From Corynebacterium glyciniphilum AJ 3170 (GTDB lineage: Bacteria > Actinomycetota > Actinomycetes > Mycobacteriales > Mycobacteriaceae): DNA of 64,000 nt. A model generated the notes under the pieces. That model was not told the DNA's origin. It did no database searches and worked only from the letters and a program-made list of their open reading frames with translations. Every line of letters begins with the position of its first letter. Position 1 is the first letter of the stretch. Position numbers and translations under genes: made by a program. Shown here piece after piece: positions 43,898-52,402 of the stretch. The DNA lies in the NCBI RefSeq assembly GCF_007673095.1, contig NZ_VDYZ01000002.1:1-64000 (forward strand), written 5' to 3'.

Positions 43898-45247
43898 TCA
43901 GTGCCCTGCGTACTCGCGCCAGTGCGGTGTGAGCAGTTCATCGTCGATCAGGGTGTTCTTCCCCGCGCGTACCCCGAGCACCCCCATGATCACCGCAATG
44001 ACCACCAGTGCCACGAGAATCCCGGACCAGTCACCGGTACTCCCGTGGACCAGACCGATGATGAACGGGCCGATACCGGCGATGAAGTACCCCATCGGCT
44101 GCACGAAGCCGGACAGACGGGCGGTCACCAGCGATGAACGGCTCCGCGCGGTGATCAGGGCGATCGCCGTCGGGAAACAGAACCCACCGAGGCCGAGCAG
44201 TGCCGCCCACAGCAGGGGCGCCGCCGTGGGGGCGAGCAGGACGCCCAGATAACCTCCGGCGGTGAGCAGCGCGAACACCAACGGGAACGGTGCGAGGCTC
44301 CGCGCCCGGTCAATGACCGTGGGCATCACGATACCGCCGAGGATGTTGAAGGCGCCGATCATCGCCAGAGCGACACTTCCCACGTCGCGGGAGACGCCGG
44401 AGTCCACGTAGATCTGCGGCAGCCATCCCATCTGCAGGTACGCGTTCATCGCCTGGACCCCGAAGAACAGGGTGAGGAACACCGCTGTCGGCGATCGCCA
44501 CAGGGAGGTCCGGGACAGCTTCTCGACCTCCTCCGGTGTCGGTTGAGGCAGAGGCGACGGTATCGCGTCGCTGCCGGACTTCCTACCCTGGGTACCCGGG
44601 AAATCCGATCCGGTACGGAATGCCACGACCACCCAGACCAGCACCTGGGCCAGGCAGAGGAACGCCCACACGAACAGCGCCCACTTCCAGGAGTCGTCGC
44701 CGTCGAACCACAGGTCGGACAACGGCCCCGCTGCACCCGACAGCCCCAACAGGGCGCTGTAGACCGTCATCAGTGCCACGGTCCGTCGTCCCCCGTAGTT
44801 CTTCGCCCACGCCGGAATCAGCACATTGCCCAGGGCAATGCCGGCGACCACCAGTCCGGTCAGCACGATGAACACCGCCATGGCGCCGACCCACGGACGC
44901 ACTGCCAGGCCCACCAGGGACACGATCATGCCGACGAGGATGGTGCGGCTCAACCCCAGCCGGCGGGCCAAAGGCACCGCGCACAGCCCCATCACACCGA
45001 AGAGCACGCCCGGGAGAGCCGTGATCAGGCCGGCGTAGGAGCTCGACGTGCCGAAGGCCTCGAGGACGTCGGACAGCACCGGGCCGAGTGAGGCGATACC
45101 GGCGCGCAGGTTCACGGCGGCGACCGCCACCGCGATGAATGCGAGGACGACCGGGATCACCGGGCCGCCCGGCAGTCCACGACGTGCATCCTTCTGCACC
45201 GTCTGCTGGCTGTCTGCCTGGCTACCCGCCTGGCTGCTGTCGGCCAC
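43898..45247 (-). CDS. MFS transporter, CynX/NimT-like
   Basis: A 449-residue membrane protein with about twelve helices. Features of the CynX (cyanate/2-nitroimidazole) MFS branch include NLRAGIASLGPVLSDVLEAFG, ITALPGVLFGVMGLCAVPLARRLGLSRTILVGM, GNVLIPAWAKNYGGRRTVALM and FVQPMGYFIAGIGPFIIG. A 45-residue loop splits the two halves. GTG 45247 has an AGGAGG site. Its place between sulfonate genes suggests import or efflux of an organosulfur substrate; this is inference. Confidence 0.85.
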   Translation of the reverse strand: MADSSQAGSQADSQQTVQKDARRGLPGGPVIPVVLAFIAVAVAAVNLRAGIASLGPVLSDVLEAFGTSSSYAGLITALPGVLFGVMGLCAVPLARRLGLSRTILVGMIVSLVGLAVRPWVGAMAVFIVLTGLVVAGIALGNVLIPAWAKNYGGRRTVALMTVYSALLGLSGAAGPLSDLWFDGDDSWKWALFVWAFLCLAQVLVWVVVAFRTGSDFPGTQGRKSGSDAIPSPLPQPTPEEVEKLSRTSLWRSPTAVFLTLFFGVQAMNAYLQMGWLPQIYVDSGVSRDVGSVALAMIGAFNILGGIVMPTVIDRARSLAPFPLVFALLTAGGYLGVLLAPTAAPLLWAALLGLGGFCFPTAIALITARSRSSLVTARLSGFVQPMGYFIAGIGPFIIGLVHGSTGDWSGILVALVVIAVIMGVLGVRAGKNTLIDDELLTPHWREYAGH

Positions 45248-45436
45248 CGTTACCGTCCTCCTGGATCATCTCGTCGTCAGAACCCCTGCAAACCTACTCC
45301 CCGGCGGTCAGGGCGGAAACTCCGGGCAGTGGCGGGAGCCTCCTCACGCGCGCCGCGTATTACCCTCCGGCAACCGACGCGGTCAAGAGTTCTCCACAGC
45401 ACGTGACGAACGGTGTCGCACCGCGACCGGTGTTCC

Positions 45437-45442
45437 TACGAT
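45437..45442 (+). promoter_or_regulatory. -10 element TACGAT, leaderless StyA-like gene
   Basis: TACGAT ends 8 bp before ATG 45451. Confidence 0.4.
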
Positions 45443-45450
45443 CCCGGGTC

Positions 45451-46794
45451 ATGACAGATACTCAAGAACCCACGTCCCCCGTCCCCTCCATCGCCGTCGT
45501 CGGCGCCGGCCTCACCGGAGTCAACGCCGCACTGGCGTTCCAGAACCAGGGGTGGCAGGTCGACCTCTACAGTAACCGTTCCCGTTCCTCGCTCCGCGAT
45601 GATCTCCCCGCCACCGGCACCGCCATCCTCTTCGGAAACTCCCGCGTGCCGGACCGCACGATCACCGACGACCGCTACGCCGGGTCACCCACGGCCCAGT
45701 TCACCGCAAGCTCAGTGGGCATCGCCGGGGCTCCGCCGGACGCCTCGTTCACCGCCCGGTTCACCTACGAGGCCCAGTCGGTCGACCCACGCCTCCGCAC
45801 CGACGACCGCCTCGGGGAGTTCCTCGACAACGGGGCCGCCAGCCGGTTCATCGTCGACGAGGTCACGCCCGAGTCCCTGGACGCCATCGCCGCCGAACAC
45901 GACGTCACTTTCGTCGCGACCGGAAAAGCGGGACTCGCCGACATCTTCGAGACGGATCTCGAACGCACACCCTACGACTCCGCGCAGCGTTACCTGCTCA
46001 CCGTCACCGCCCACGGGCTCCCCGTCGACCATGTCTTCCGCGGACGCGGCAGCACGGTTCCCGGCGGTCTGCTGTCCCTGCACGAGGACGGCGAGATCTT
46101 CGTCGGACGCCACCTGCACAAGGACAGTACCAGCTCTCACGACGACTCTGACCACGTCTCTGACGACACCTGGGTGATCCTGGCGTGGGCCAGGCCCGGC
46201 ACCGCCACGGAGGAAGCATTCCGTTCAGCGACCGACGCCGGGGAAGCCCTCGACGTGCTGCAGGCCCTGCATCACCGCGAGTTCCCGGATGTCGCCGACG
46301 ACATCGACCGACTGCGCCCCATCGACGCCGACGCGCACTCCTGGCTCAAGGGCGCGGTGACTCCGCGTGTCCACCGGCCCACCGCCCGCACGGCAGGTGG
46401 ACACCTCGTCGCGACACTAGGCGACACCGCCGTCGCCGTCGACCCGATCGCCGGGCAGGGTGCCCAGCTCGGGACCTACCAGGTGGCCGGGTTGCGCGAC
46501 GGCCTACGTACCGCGCTCGACGAGGGGCGGGGGTGGGACGAGGATCTGCTCACCGAACTCTTCGAACACCACTGGCGGGAGCATGCCGAAGCCGGCGTCG
46601 AGGTGACGTCGCTCTTCCTCGGGGATCCGTTGTTCACTGATGTGGCACAGGAGTTCTTCGCCTCCGCCGCCACCGACCCTGCCGCCGCCACGGCCCTGTT
46701 CAGTCTGTTCTCCGACCCTTCACCTGCACTGATCCTGCGTACCGCCGCCGACGTGCAGAGCTTCGTGGCCTCCTTCCGGGAGGCTGCGGCATGA
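45451..46794 (+). CDS. StyA-like FAD-dependent monooxygenase
   Basis: The 447-residue flavoprotein has an N-terminal dinucleotide fold (IAVVGAGLTGVNAALAFQNQGWQVDLYSNRS, about 14-44) and a C-terminal flavin segment AVAVDPIAGQGAQLGTYQVAGLRDGL. This is the pattern of styrene monooxygenase StyA and related two-component enzymes that use FADH2 from a separate reductase. A flavin reductase lies at 49630. Its gene is followed by an overlapping DszA-type monooxygenase, so oxidation of a sulfur compound (for example a sulfide to sulfoxide) is plausible. Confidence 0.75.
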   Translation: MTDTQEPTSPVPSIAVVGAGLTGVNAALAFQNQGWQVDLYSNRSRSSLRDDLPATGTAILFGNSRVPDRTITDDRYAGSPTAQFTASSVGIAGAPPDASFTARFTYEAQSVDPRLRTDDRLGEFLDNGAASRFIVDEVTPESLDAIAAEHDVTFVATGKAGLADIFETDLERTPYDSAQRYLLTVTAHGLPVDHVFRGRGSTVPGGLLSLHEDGEIFVGRHLHKDSTSSHDDSDHVSDDTWVILAWARPGTATEEAFRSATDAGEALDVLQALHHREFPDVADDIDRLRPIDADAHSWLKGAVTPRVHRPTARTAGGHLVATLGDTAVAVDPIAGQGAQLGTYQVAGLRDGLRTALDEGRGWDEDLLTELFEHHWREHAEAGVEVTSLFLGDPLFTDVAQEFFASAATDPAAATALFSLFSDPSPALILRTAADVQSFVASFREAAA

Positions 46795-48251
46795 GCGCAC
46801 TGAACCCGTACAACCCGGACAGCCCATACAGCCCGGCGGCGACACCACGACGTCGCATCCGGTTCAACGCCTTCGAGATGAGCTGTGTGGTCCACCAGTC
46901 CCCCGGGCTCTGGCGGCATCCGGAGGACCAGTCACGCCGCTACAACGACCTGGGGTACTGGACCTCGTTGGCGAGGACGCTGGAGGACGGACTGTTCGAC
47001 GGCATCTTCCTGGCCGACGTCCTCGGCGTGTATGACCTGTACGGTGCCTCGTCGGAGGCCGCGTTGCACTCTGGTGCGCAGATCCCGGTCACCGACCCGC
47101 TCCCCCTGATCAGCGCCATGGCCGCGGTCACCGACCACCTCGGGTTCGGGTTGACCACGGGGACCGCCTTCGAGCACCCCTTCCCGTTCGCCCGTCGCAT
47201 CAGCACCCTCGACCATCTCACCGGTGGTCGGCTGGGGTGGAATGTGGTGACCGGATACCTCCCCTCCGCCGCGGAGAACACGCAGTCACATGGGCAGCTC
47301 GACACCTTCGACCACGACGCCCGCTACGACCACGCCGACGAGTACCTCGACGTCCTCTACAAGCTGTGGGAAGGTTCCTGGGAAGACGATGCAGTCCGTG
47401 CCGACCCCGTGAGCGGTGTCTACACCGATCCGGGGAAAGTCCATCCCGTCCGTCACCGTGGTGCCCATTACACGGTGCCGGGCATCCATGTGTCCGCGCC
47501 GTCACCCCAGCGCACACCGGTGATCTTCCAGGCTGGTGCATCCGACCGCGGGAGCACATTCGCCGCCACCCACGCGGAGTCCGTGTTTGTCGCAGCTCCG
47601 ACACCGCAGAAACTCGCCGGTGTCGTGGAGACGCTGACGCAGAAACTGCACGACACCGGGCGTACCCGCGAGGACGTGGTGATATACGCCCTGCTCACAG
47701 TCATCACCGACAGCACCGATGACAAGGCACGGGCGAAGGCCGAAGACTACCGCTCCTACGTCGACCCGGAGGGGTCGTTGACTCTGATGTCCGGATGGAT
47801 GGGGGTGGACTTCTCCACGTTCGACCTGGACGCCCCGGTCGCCGGCATCAGGTCCAATGCGATCCAGTCCGCGGTCGCGGCGTTCCAGTCCGCCGCCGGC
47901 GAGGACGGTGCCGAGTGGACCGTACGCGAGCTGGCGGAATTCGGCGGTATCGGAGGGCTCGGTCCAGTGCTCGTCGGTTCCGGCGAGAGCATCGCCGACC
48001 AACTGGAGTACTGGGTCGACACCACGGGGATCGACGGATTCAACCTCGCCTACGCCGTCACTCCGGGAACCTTCCAGGACGTCATCGACCATGTCGTCCC
48101 CGTCCTGCAGGACCGTGGCGAGTACCCCACCAGCCACACAGCCGGCACCCTCCGTCAGCGGTTGTTCAACCGCGGCGACCGGGTCCCCGGCAACCATCCG
48201 GCGCACTTCGCCAGAGCACGACTCAACGACACCGAAGGAGTACGGACATGA
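46791..48251 (+). CDS. DszA/NtaA-type flavin-dependent monooxygenase
   Basis: The 486-residue luciferase-like protein follows the NtaA/SnaA/DszA branch: RIRFNAFEMSCVVHQSPGLWRHPED, YWTSLARTLEDGLFDGIFLADVLGVYDLYG, TTGTAFEHPFPFARRISTLDHLTGGRLGWNVVTGY and TPVIFQAGASDRGSTFAATHAE. DszA-type enzymes oxidise sulfones and C. glutamicum SeuA is of this family. It overlaps the StyA-like gene (ATGA) and the next gene (ATGA), giving a coupled three-gene operon. Confidence 0.85.
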   Translation: MSALNPYNPDSPYSPAATPRRRIRFNAFEMSCVVHQSPGLWRHPEDQSRRYNDLGYWTSLARTLEDGLFDGIFLADVLGVYDLYGASSEAALHSGAQIPVTDPLPLISAMAAVTDHLGFGLTTGTAFEHPFPFARRISTLDHLTGGRLGWNVVTGYLPSAAENTQSHGQLDTFDHDARYDHADEYLDVLYKLWEGSWEDDAVRADPVSGVYTDPGKVHPVRHRGAHYTVPGIHVSAPSPQRTPVIFQAGASDRGSTFAATHAESVFVAAPTPQKLAGVVETLTQKLHDTGRTREDVVIYALLTVITDSTDDKARAKAEDYRSYVDPEGSLTLMSGWMGVDFSTFDLDAPVAGIRSNAIQSAVAAFQSAAGEDGAEWTVRELAEFGGIGGLGPVLVGSGESIADQLEYWVDTTGIDGFNLAYAVTPGTFQDVIDHVVPVLQDRGEYPTSHTAGTLRQRLFNRGDRVPGNHPAHFARARLNDTEGVRT

Positions 48252-49519
48252 CCATCTCCCGCACGACCCCCGTCAGTGACGCACAGCTCACGGAGGTGTT
48301 CGGCCCAGTCTTCGCCCGCATCGCCGAAGACGCCGCCGACCGTGACAACCGTCGCGAGCTGCCTACCGAAGCCATCGCGCTCCTACGCAACGCGGGTTTC
48401 GGGACTCTGCGGATCCCCACCGACCGTGGCGGGTTCGGGGCGACACTGCGCCAGACATTCTCACTGCTCATCGACCTGGCCGCGGCAGACCCGAATCTCA
48501 CGCAGGCCCTGCGGGTCCACTTCTCCACCGTGGAAGGATTCCTCGCGGCAGTGAACTCCACCGACCCGACCAGCGCCAGTGCTGCAGAAGCCGCAGAAGC
48601 CGGTCTCCATGCCGTCGTCAACGGGACACTCTTCGGAAACGCCATCTCCGAGCGTGGGGTCGGAGCTGCTGAGCGCTACCAGACGAGACTCACCCGGCGC
48701 AGCACGGACGGCACCGACGGAACAGACGGATACGTCCTCAACGGGACGAAGTACTACAGCACAGGCAGCCTCTTCGCCGACCTCATCGTCGTCGCCGCTG
48801 ACCTCGACGGTGAACGCGTGACCGTCACCGTGCCGGTCACCGCAGAGGGTGTACACCAGATCGATGACTGGGACGGCTTCGGTCAACGAGTGACGGGATC
48901 TGGCACGACGATCTTCGACAATGTGCCGGTGGACACTGGCGCAGTCACCGCCGGCGGCTACGGCACCGGCGGACGGACCCCGGACACTGCGTTCCTGCAG
49001 CTGTTCCACCTGGCGGCCCTGTCGGGCATCGTCCGGCGCGCTGCCGATGACGCCCGGGACCACGTCGCCCGGCGCGAGCGTACCTACTCCCACGCTCCCG
49101 CCGACCTTCCCCGCGAAGACCCGTTGGTGCAGGCCGTCCTGGGCCGGATCAACGCCGCGGCCTTCGCTGCGCGCGCAACCACGCTGGCGGTGGCGGACCT
49201 CATTGCTCGGGCCGTAGACGGAACGGGCGAAGAGGTCGACGCAGCCGAACTAGCGGCTGCCGAGGCCCAGGTCGTCCTGATACCGCTGGTCCTCGACGCG
49301 GTCAACGAACTCTTCGAGACCGGCGGTGCATCCCTGGCCTCGGGTGCACTGAATCTCGACCGGCACTGGCGGAACGCCCGGACCCTCGCCCAGCACAACC
49401 CCGCCGTATACAAGCAGCAGGCGATCGGGAAATACGCTCTCACCGGGGACAGCTCAGCACTTCCCTACGCCTGGAGTGCCGGAGTCCGTGGGGCGTCGGA
49501 CGTTCCATTCACCCCTTAG
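48248..49519 (+). CDS. Acyl-CoA-dehydrogenase-fold flavin monooxygenase (DszC/SfnB-like)
   Basis: The 423-residue protein has the acyl-CoA dehydrogenase fold: LRNAGFGTLRIPTDRGGFGATLRQTFSLLIDLAAADPNLTQALRVHFSTVE, a beta domain (DGYVLNGTKYYSTGSLFADLIVVAA, GFGQRVTGSGTTIFDNV) and a C-terminal helical domain ending LDRHWRNARTLAQHNPAVYKQQAIG. The RHWR region and HN are typical of the DszC/TdsC and SfnB group rather than true dehydrogenases. A 9-bp repeat tract encodes STDGTDGTDG in a surface loop. It ends a three-gene operon. Confidence 0.85.
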   Translation: MTISRTTPVSDAQLTEVFGPVFARIAEDAADRDNRRELPTEAIALLRNAGFGTLRIPTDRGGFGATLRQTFSLLIDLAAADPNLTQALRVHFSTVEGFLAAVNSTDPTSASAAEAAEAGLHAVVNGTLFGNAISERGVGAAERYQTRLTRRSTDGTDGTDGYVLNGTKYYSTGSLFADLIVVAADLDGERVTVTVPVTAEGVHQIDDWDGFGQRVTGSGTTIFDNVPVDTGAVTAGGYGTGGRTPDTAFLQLFHLAALSGIVRRAADDARDHVARRERTYSHAPADLPREDPLVQAVLGRINAAAFAARATTLAVADLIARAVDGTGEEVDAAELAAAEAQVVLIPLVLDAVNELFETGGASLASGALNLDRHWRNARTLAQHNPAVYKQQAIGKYALTGDSSALPYAWSAGVRGASDVPFTP

Positions 49520-49539
49520 AAGAATGCTGGCACCCCGGA

Positions 49540-49555
49540 TAGACCGCATGGTCTA
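49540..49555. promoter_or_regulatory. McbR operator, perfect match
   Basis: TAGAC-CGCATG-GTCTA fits the McbR consensus TAGAC-N6-GTCTA exactly. McbR represses sulfur-assimilation genes in C. glutamicum when S-adenosylhomocysteine is low. It lies 74 bp before the flavin reductase ATG and inside a larger imperfect inverted repeat (49529-49566) that may also end the upstream operon. Confidence 0.8.
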
Positions 49556-49629
49556 CTCGGAGGTGCCGGTGACGTAGCGCGCCGGCATCCCGCACCCTAC
49601 CCCGGCCAAACCACACAGGAGCACACCCC

Positions 49630-50160
49630 ATGACCTTGCCGACCCAGCCGACCCAGCCGACACACACAGCCGCCGCAACCAGCCCGCTGACACCGACGTC
49701 GCTGCGCAGCGCATGGGCGTCCATCCCGACCCCGATCACCACCGTCGCCGCAGTCATCGACGGGCATCCGGTCGGCCTGATCGTCGGGTCCTACGTGGGA
49801 CTATCCCTGGAACCCGCACTGGTCGCGGTCAGTGTCCAGAAGAGCTCGCGAACCTGGCCTCTGCTCCGCACAGCGGAGCACCTGGGGATCTCCGTGCTCA
49901 CCCGCGCCCACCAGGGGCACGTCCGTCAGCTCGCCGGCCCGGTCGAGACCCGTTTCGACAGCGTCGGCTGGCAGACGGACCGTGGTGCCGTCCTGGTCGA
50001 CGATGCCGCCGTCCACCTCACCGGACACGTCATCGACGACATCGACACCGGCGACCACATCACCGCCGTCCTGCAAATCGACCGCGTGCATGAGGAAGCC
50101 CCCTCGGAGACCCCGCTGGTCTTCCACGGGTCCCAGGTCACCGTCGTCGGAGAGCTCTGA
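49630..50160 (+). CDS. Flavin reductase (HpaC/SsuE-like, FMN-binding split barrel)
   Basis: A 176-residue flavin_reductase-domain protein: AWASIPTPITTVAAVIDGHPVGLIVGSYVGLSLEPALVAVSVQKSSRTWPLL and ISVLTRAHQGHVRQLAGP match the family. It supplies reduced flavin to the two-component monooxygenases around it. The N-terminus has a 9-bp repeat (TQPTQPTHT). It is the first gene downstream of the perfect McbR-type site and lies 13 bp before the SfnG-like gene. Confidence 0.87.
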   Translation: MTLPTQPTQPTHTAAATSPLTPTSLRSAWASIPTPITTVAAVIDGHPVGLIVGSYVGLSLEPALVAVSVQKSSRTWPLLRTAEHLGISVLTRAHQGHVRQLAGPVETRFDSVGWQTDRGAVLVDDAAVHLTGHVIDDIDTGDHITAVLQIDRVHEEAPSETPLVFHGSQVTVVGEL

Positions 50161-50173
50161 GGAACCCCCGGCC

Positions 50174-51277
50174 ATGTCCACAGCAACCACACGCGCCGCC
50201 CAGGACCTCCAGTTCGCCTACTGGACGCCGAACGTCTCCGGCGGGCTGGTCGTCTCTGAGGTCGAACAACGCACCGACTGGGGTATCGACTACAACCGCA
50301 CCCTCGCACGCACCGCCGAACAGGTCGGATTCGACTATGCCCTGACCCAGGTCCGGTACCTCGGGTCCTACGGCGCTGAGTCCCAGCACGAGTCGGTGAG
50401 TTTCTCCCTGTCGCTGCTCGACGCCACCGAACGTCTCAAGGTCATCGCCGCCGTCCACCCCGGTTTCTGGCAGCCCGCGGTCCTGGCGAACCTGGCCACC
50501 ACTGCCAGTGAGATTCACGACGGCCGTTTCGCGCTCAACGTCGTCTCCGGGTGGCTGAAGGACGAATTCCGGAGGTTCGGTGAGCCCTGGCTCGAACATG
50601 ATGAACGCTACCGTCGCTCGGCCGAATTCCTGCAGGTCCTGCGAGCCGTGTTCACCGAGTCCCCGGCGAACTTCCAGGGCGACTTCTACCGGCTGCACGA
50701 CTACACCATCAGCCCCCGTCCGACTGTGGCCCCCGAGCTGTTCCAGGGCGGGAACTCCACGGCCGCACAGGCCAACGGCGGCGCCTACGCCGACTGGTAC
50801 TTCATCAACGGTGCCCCCGTCGACGAGCTCGCGGTGCAGATCGACAAGGTCCGACACCACGCCGATGCGGCCGGACGGGAGACCCGTATCGGGGTCAACG
50901 CCTTCGTCATCCTCGAGGACACCGAAAAACAGGCACACGACAAACTGCGCCACATCGTGGACAACGCCTCCCATGCCGCTGTCGACGGATTCCGCGAGTC
51001 AGTGAAACAGGCCGGACAGTCCACGTCCGACGGGCAGGGAATGTGGGCCAACTCCACCGTCGAGGACCTCGTCCAGTACAACGACGGGTTCCGCACCGGT
51101 CTGATCGGCACGAGGGAACAGGTGGAGGAACGCATTGACCAGCTGCGGCGTATCGGTGTGGACCTCATCCTCACCGGCTACCTGCACTTCCAGGAGGAGG
51201 TCGAGCGCTTCGGACGGGAGGTCATCCAGCCGTTACGTGCCGGCACCGCAGCGCAGCCGGTCCCCGCCACGTCATGA
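50174..51277 (+). CDS. sfnG: FMNH2-dependent dimethylsulfone monooxygenase (SfnG-like)
   Basis: The 367-residue luciferase-like enzyme has the SfnG pattern: LQFAYWTPNVSGGLVVSEVEQRTDWGIDYNRTLARTAEQVGFDYALTQVRY, HESVSFSLSLLDATERLKVIAAVHPGFWQPAVLANLATT, NVVSGWLKDEF and ELFQGGNSTAAQANGGAYADWYFINGAP. SfnG converts dimethylsulfone to methanesulfinate, feeding SsuD-like steps. ATG 50174 has a GAGGAA site. The stop overlaps the next gene. Confidence 0.88.
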   Translation: MSTATTRAAQDLQFAYWTPNVSGGLVVSEVEQRTDWGIDYNRTLARTAEQVGFDYALTQVRYLGSYGAESQHESVSFSLSLLDATERLKVIAAVHPGFWQPAVLANLATTASEIHDGRFALNVVSGWLKDEFRRFGEPWLEHDERYRRSAEFLQVLRAVFTESPANFQGDFYRLHDYTISPRPTVAPELFQGGNSTAAQANGGAYADWYFINGAPVDELAVQIDKVRHHADAAGRETRIGVNAFVILEDTEKQAHDKLRHIVDNASHAAVDGFRESVKQAGQSTSDGQGMWANSTVEDLVQYNDGFRTGLIGTREQVEERIDQLRRIGVDLILTGYLHFQEEVERFGREVIQPLRAGTAAQPVPATS

Positions 51278-52359
51278 ACGCCACCGGCAGGAACGACACC
51301 GGGCGCGCGGGTGCCGTCCGAGACGCCGTGGTACGACTCAGACGGTCCGGCCTGCTCGCTGCGACCGTCCCCACCCGGCTCGGCGGTCCGGAACTCCCCG
51401 CCTCGGTCATCGCCGAGGTATGCCGCATCCTGGCGTCCGGGGACGGGTCCCTGGGCCAGATCCCGCAGAGCCACATGACCTTCAGCCGGTGGCTGTTCAC
51501 CGGGAGCCATCCCCATGATGAAGAGCGGTGGGCCCGCCGCCTCCTCGACGGCACACTCATCGCCAACGCCCAGGCCGAGGAGACACCGGTCGTTCTCGAG
51601 AACAACCGCCTGAACGGCCGGAAGGTGTTCTGCACCGGCTCCGCCTACGCCGACGTTCTCGCCGTCACTGCCCGGCACCCCGGTCAGGACGACCAGAGCC
51701 TCGTCGTCTTCCTCCCCGTGGACGCCCCCGGGGTGACCGTCCTCGACGACTGGACGGCCCTGGGGCAGGAGTACACCACGTCCGGCACCGTCATTCTGCA
51801 GGACGTCGAGGTAGGCGCAGACGACATCCGGCACACGTCCGTGTCGGCGTCCGTGTCGAGGTCCGTGTCGAGGTCCTCACCCCTCACGCCTCCTGCGTAC
51901 GGAGCCTTCGCCCAACTGCTGCACACTGCCATTGACGTGGGCATCTCCGGCTCCGCCCTGGATGCCGCCCTGGAGATCGCACACTCCCGTGACCCGGATC
52001 CGCTCACGGCCCACGTGGCGGGGGAACTTGTCGCACAGCAGTTTGCGGCCGAGGCCGTCCTCGAGAAAGCAGGACGCTCGGTCGACGAGGTCTGGTCAGG
52101 TACCGCACCGGGCGCCTCCGCGTCCCTCGATGTCGCCGCGGCCAAGGCCGTGACCGGTGCCCTGACCGTCGACCTGGCGTCCCGGATCTTCGAGCTCACC
52201 GGCACAGGAGGAGCGACGGGTGACCGCGGCCAGGCGCTCGCACGACACTGGCGTGACCTGCGCACCCACACGCTCCACGACCGACGCCGTGAGAAACTCA
52301 CGGTGATCGGCCGGGCTGCACTGAGTGGCGACGATCCCGTGCCCGGACGCCGTCTGTGA
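51274..52359 (+). CDS. Acyl-CoA-dehydrogenase-fold oxidase, SfnB-like
   Basis: A 361-residue protein of the SfnB branch: SGLLAATVPTRLGGPELPASVIAEVCRILASGDGSLGQIPQSHMTFSRWL, LIANAQAEETPVVLENNRLNGRKVFCTGSAYADVLAV and a C-terminal QALARHWRDLRTHTLHD. In pseudomonads sfnB accompanies sfnG. A 12-bp tandem repeat (51840-51877) encodes SVSASVSRSVSRSS in the middle, where the family has no such segment. ATG overlaps the sfnG stop. Confidence 0.83.
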   Translation: MNATGRNDTGRAGAVRDAVVRLRRSGLLAATVPTRLGGPELPASVIAEVCRILASGDGSLGQIPQSHMTFSRWLFTGSHPHDEERWARRLLDGTLIANAQAEETPVVLENNRLNGRKVFCTGSAYADVLAVTARHPGQDDQSLVVFLPVDAPGVTVLDDWTALGQEYTTSGTVILQDVEVGADDIRHTSVSASVSRSVSRSSPLTPPAYGAFAQLLHTAIDVGISGSALDAALEIAHSRDPDPLTAHVAGELVAQQFAAEAVLEKAGRSVDEVWSGTAPGASASLDVAAAKAVTGALTVDLASRIFELTGTGGATGDRGQALARHWRDLRTHTLHDRRREKLTVIGRAALSGDDPVPGRRL

Positions 52360-52389
52360 CCTCGATGCCGTCGGGGCCCGGACAGCCGG

Positions 52390-52395
52390 TAACCT
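52390..52395 (+). promoter_or_regulatory. -10 element TAACCT, leaderless E-like gene
   Basis: TAACCT ends 7 bp before ATG 52403, suggesting transcription separate from the sulfur operon. Confidence 0.45.
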
Positions 52396-52402
52396 GCAGG
52401 GC

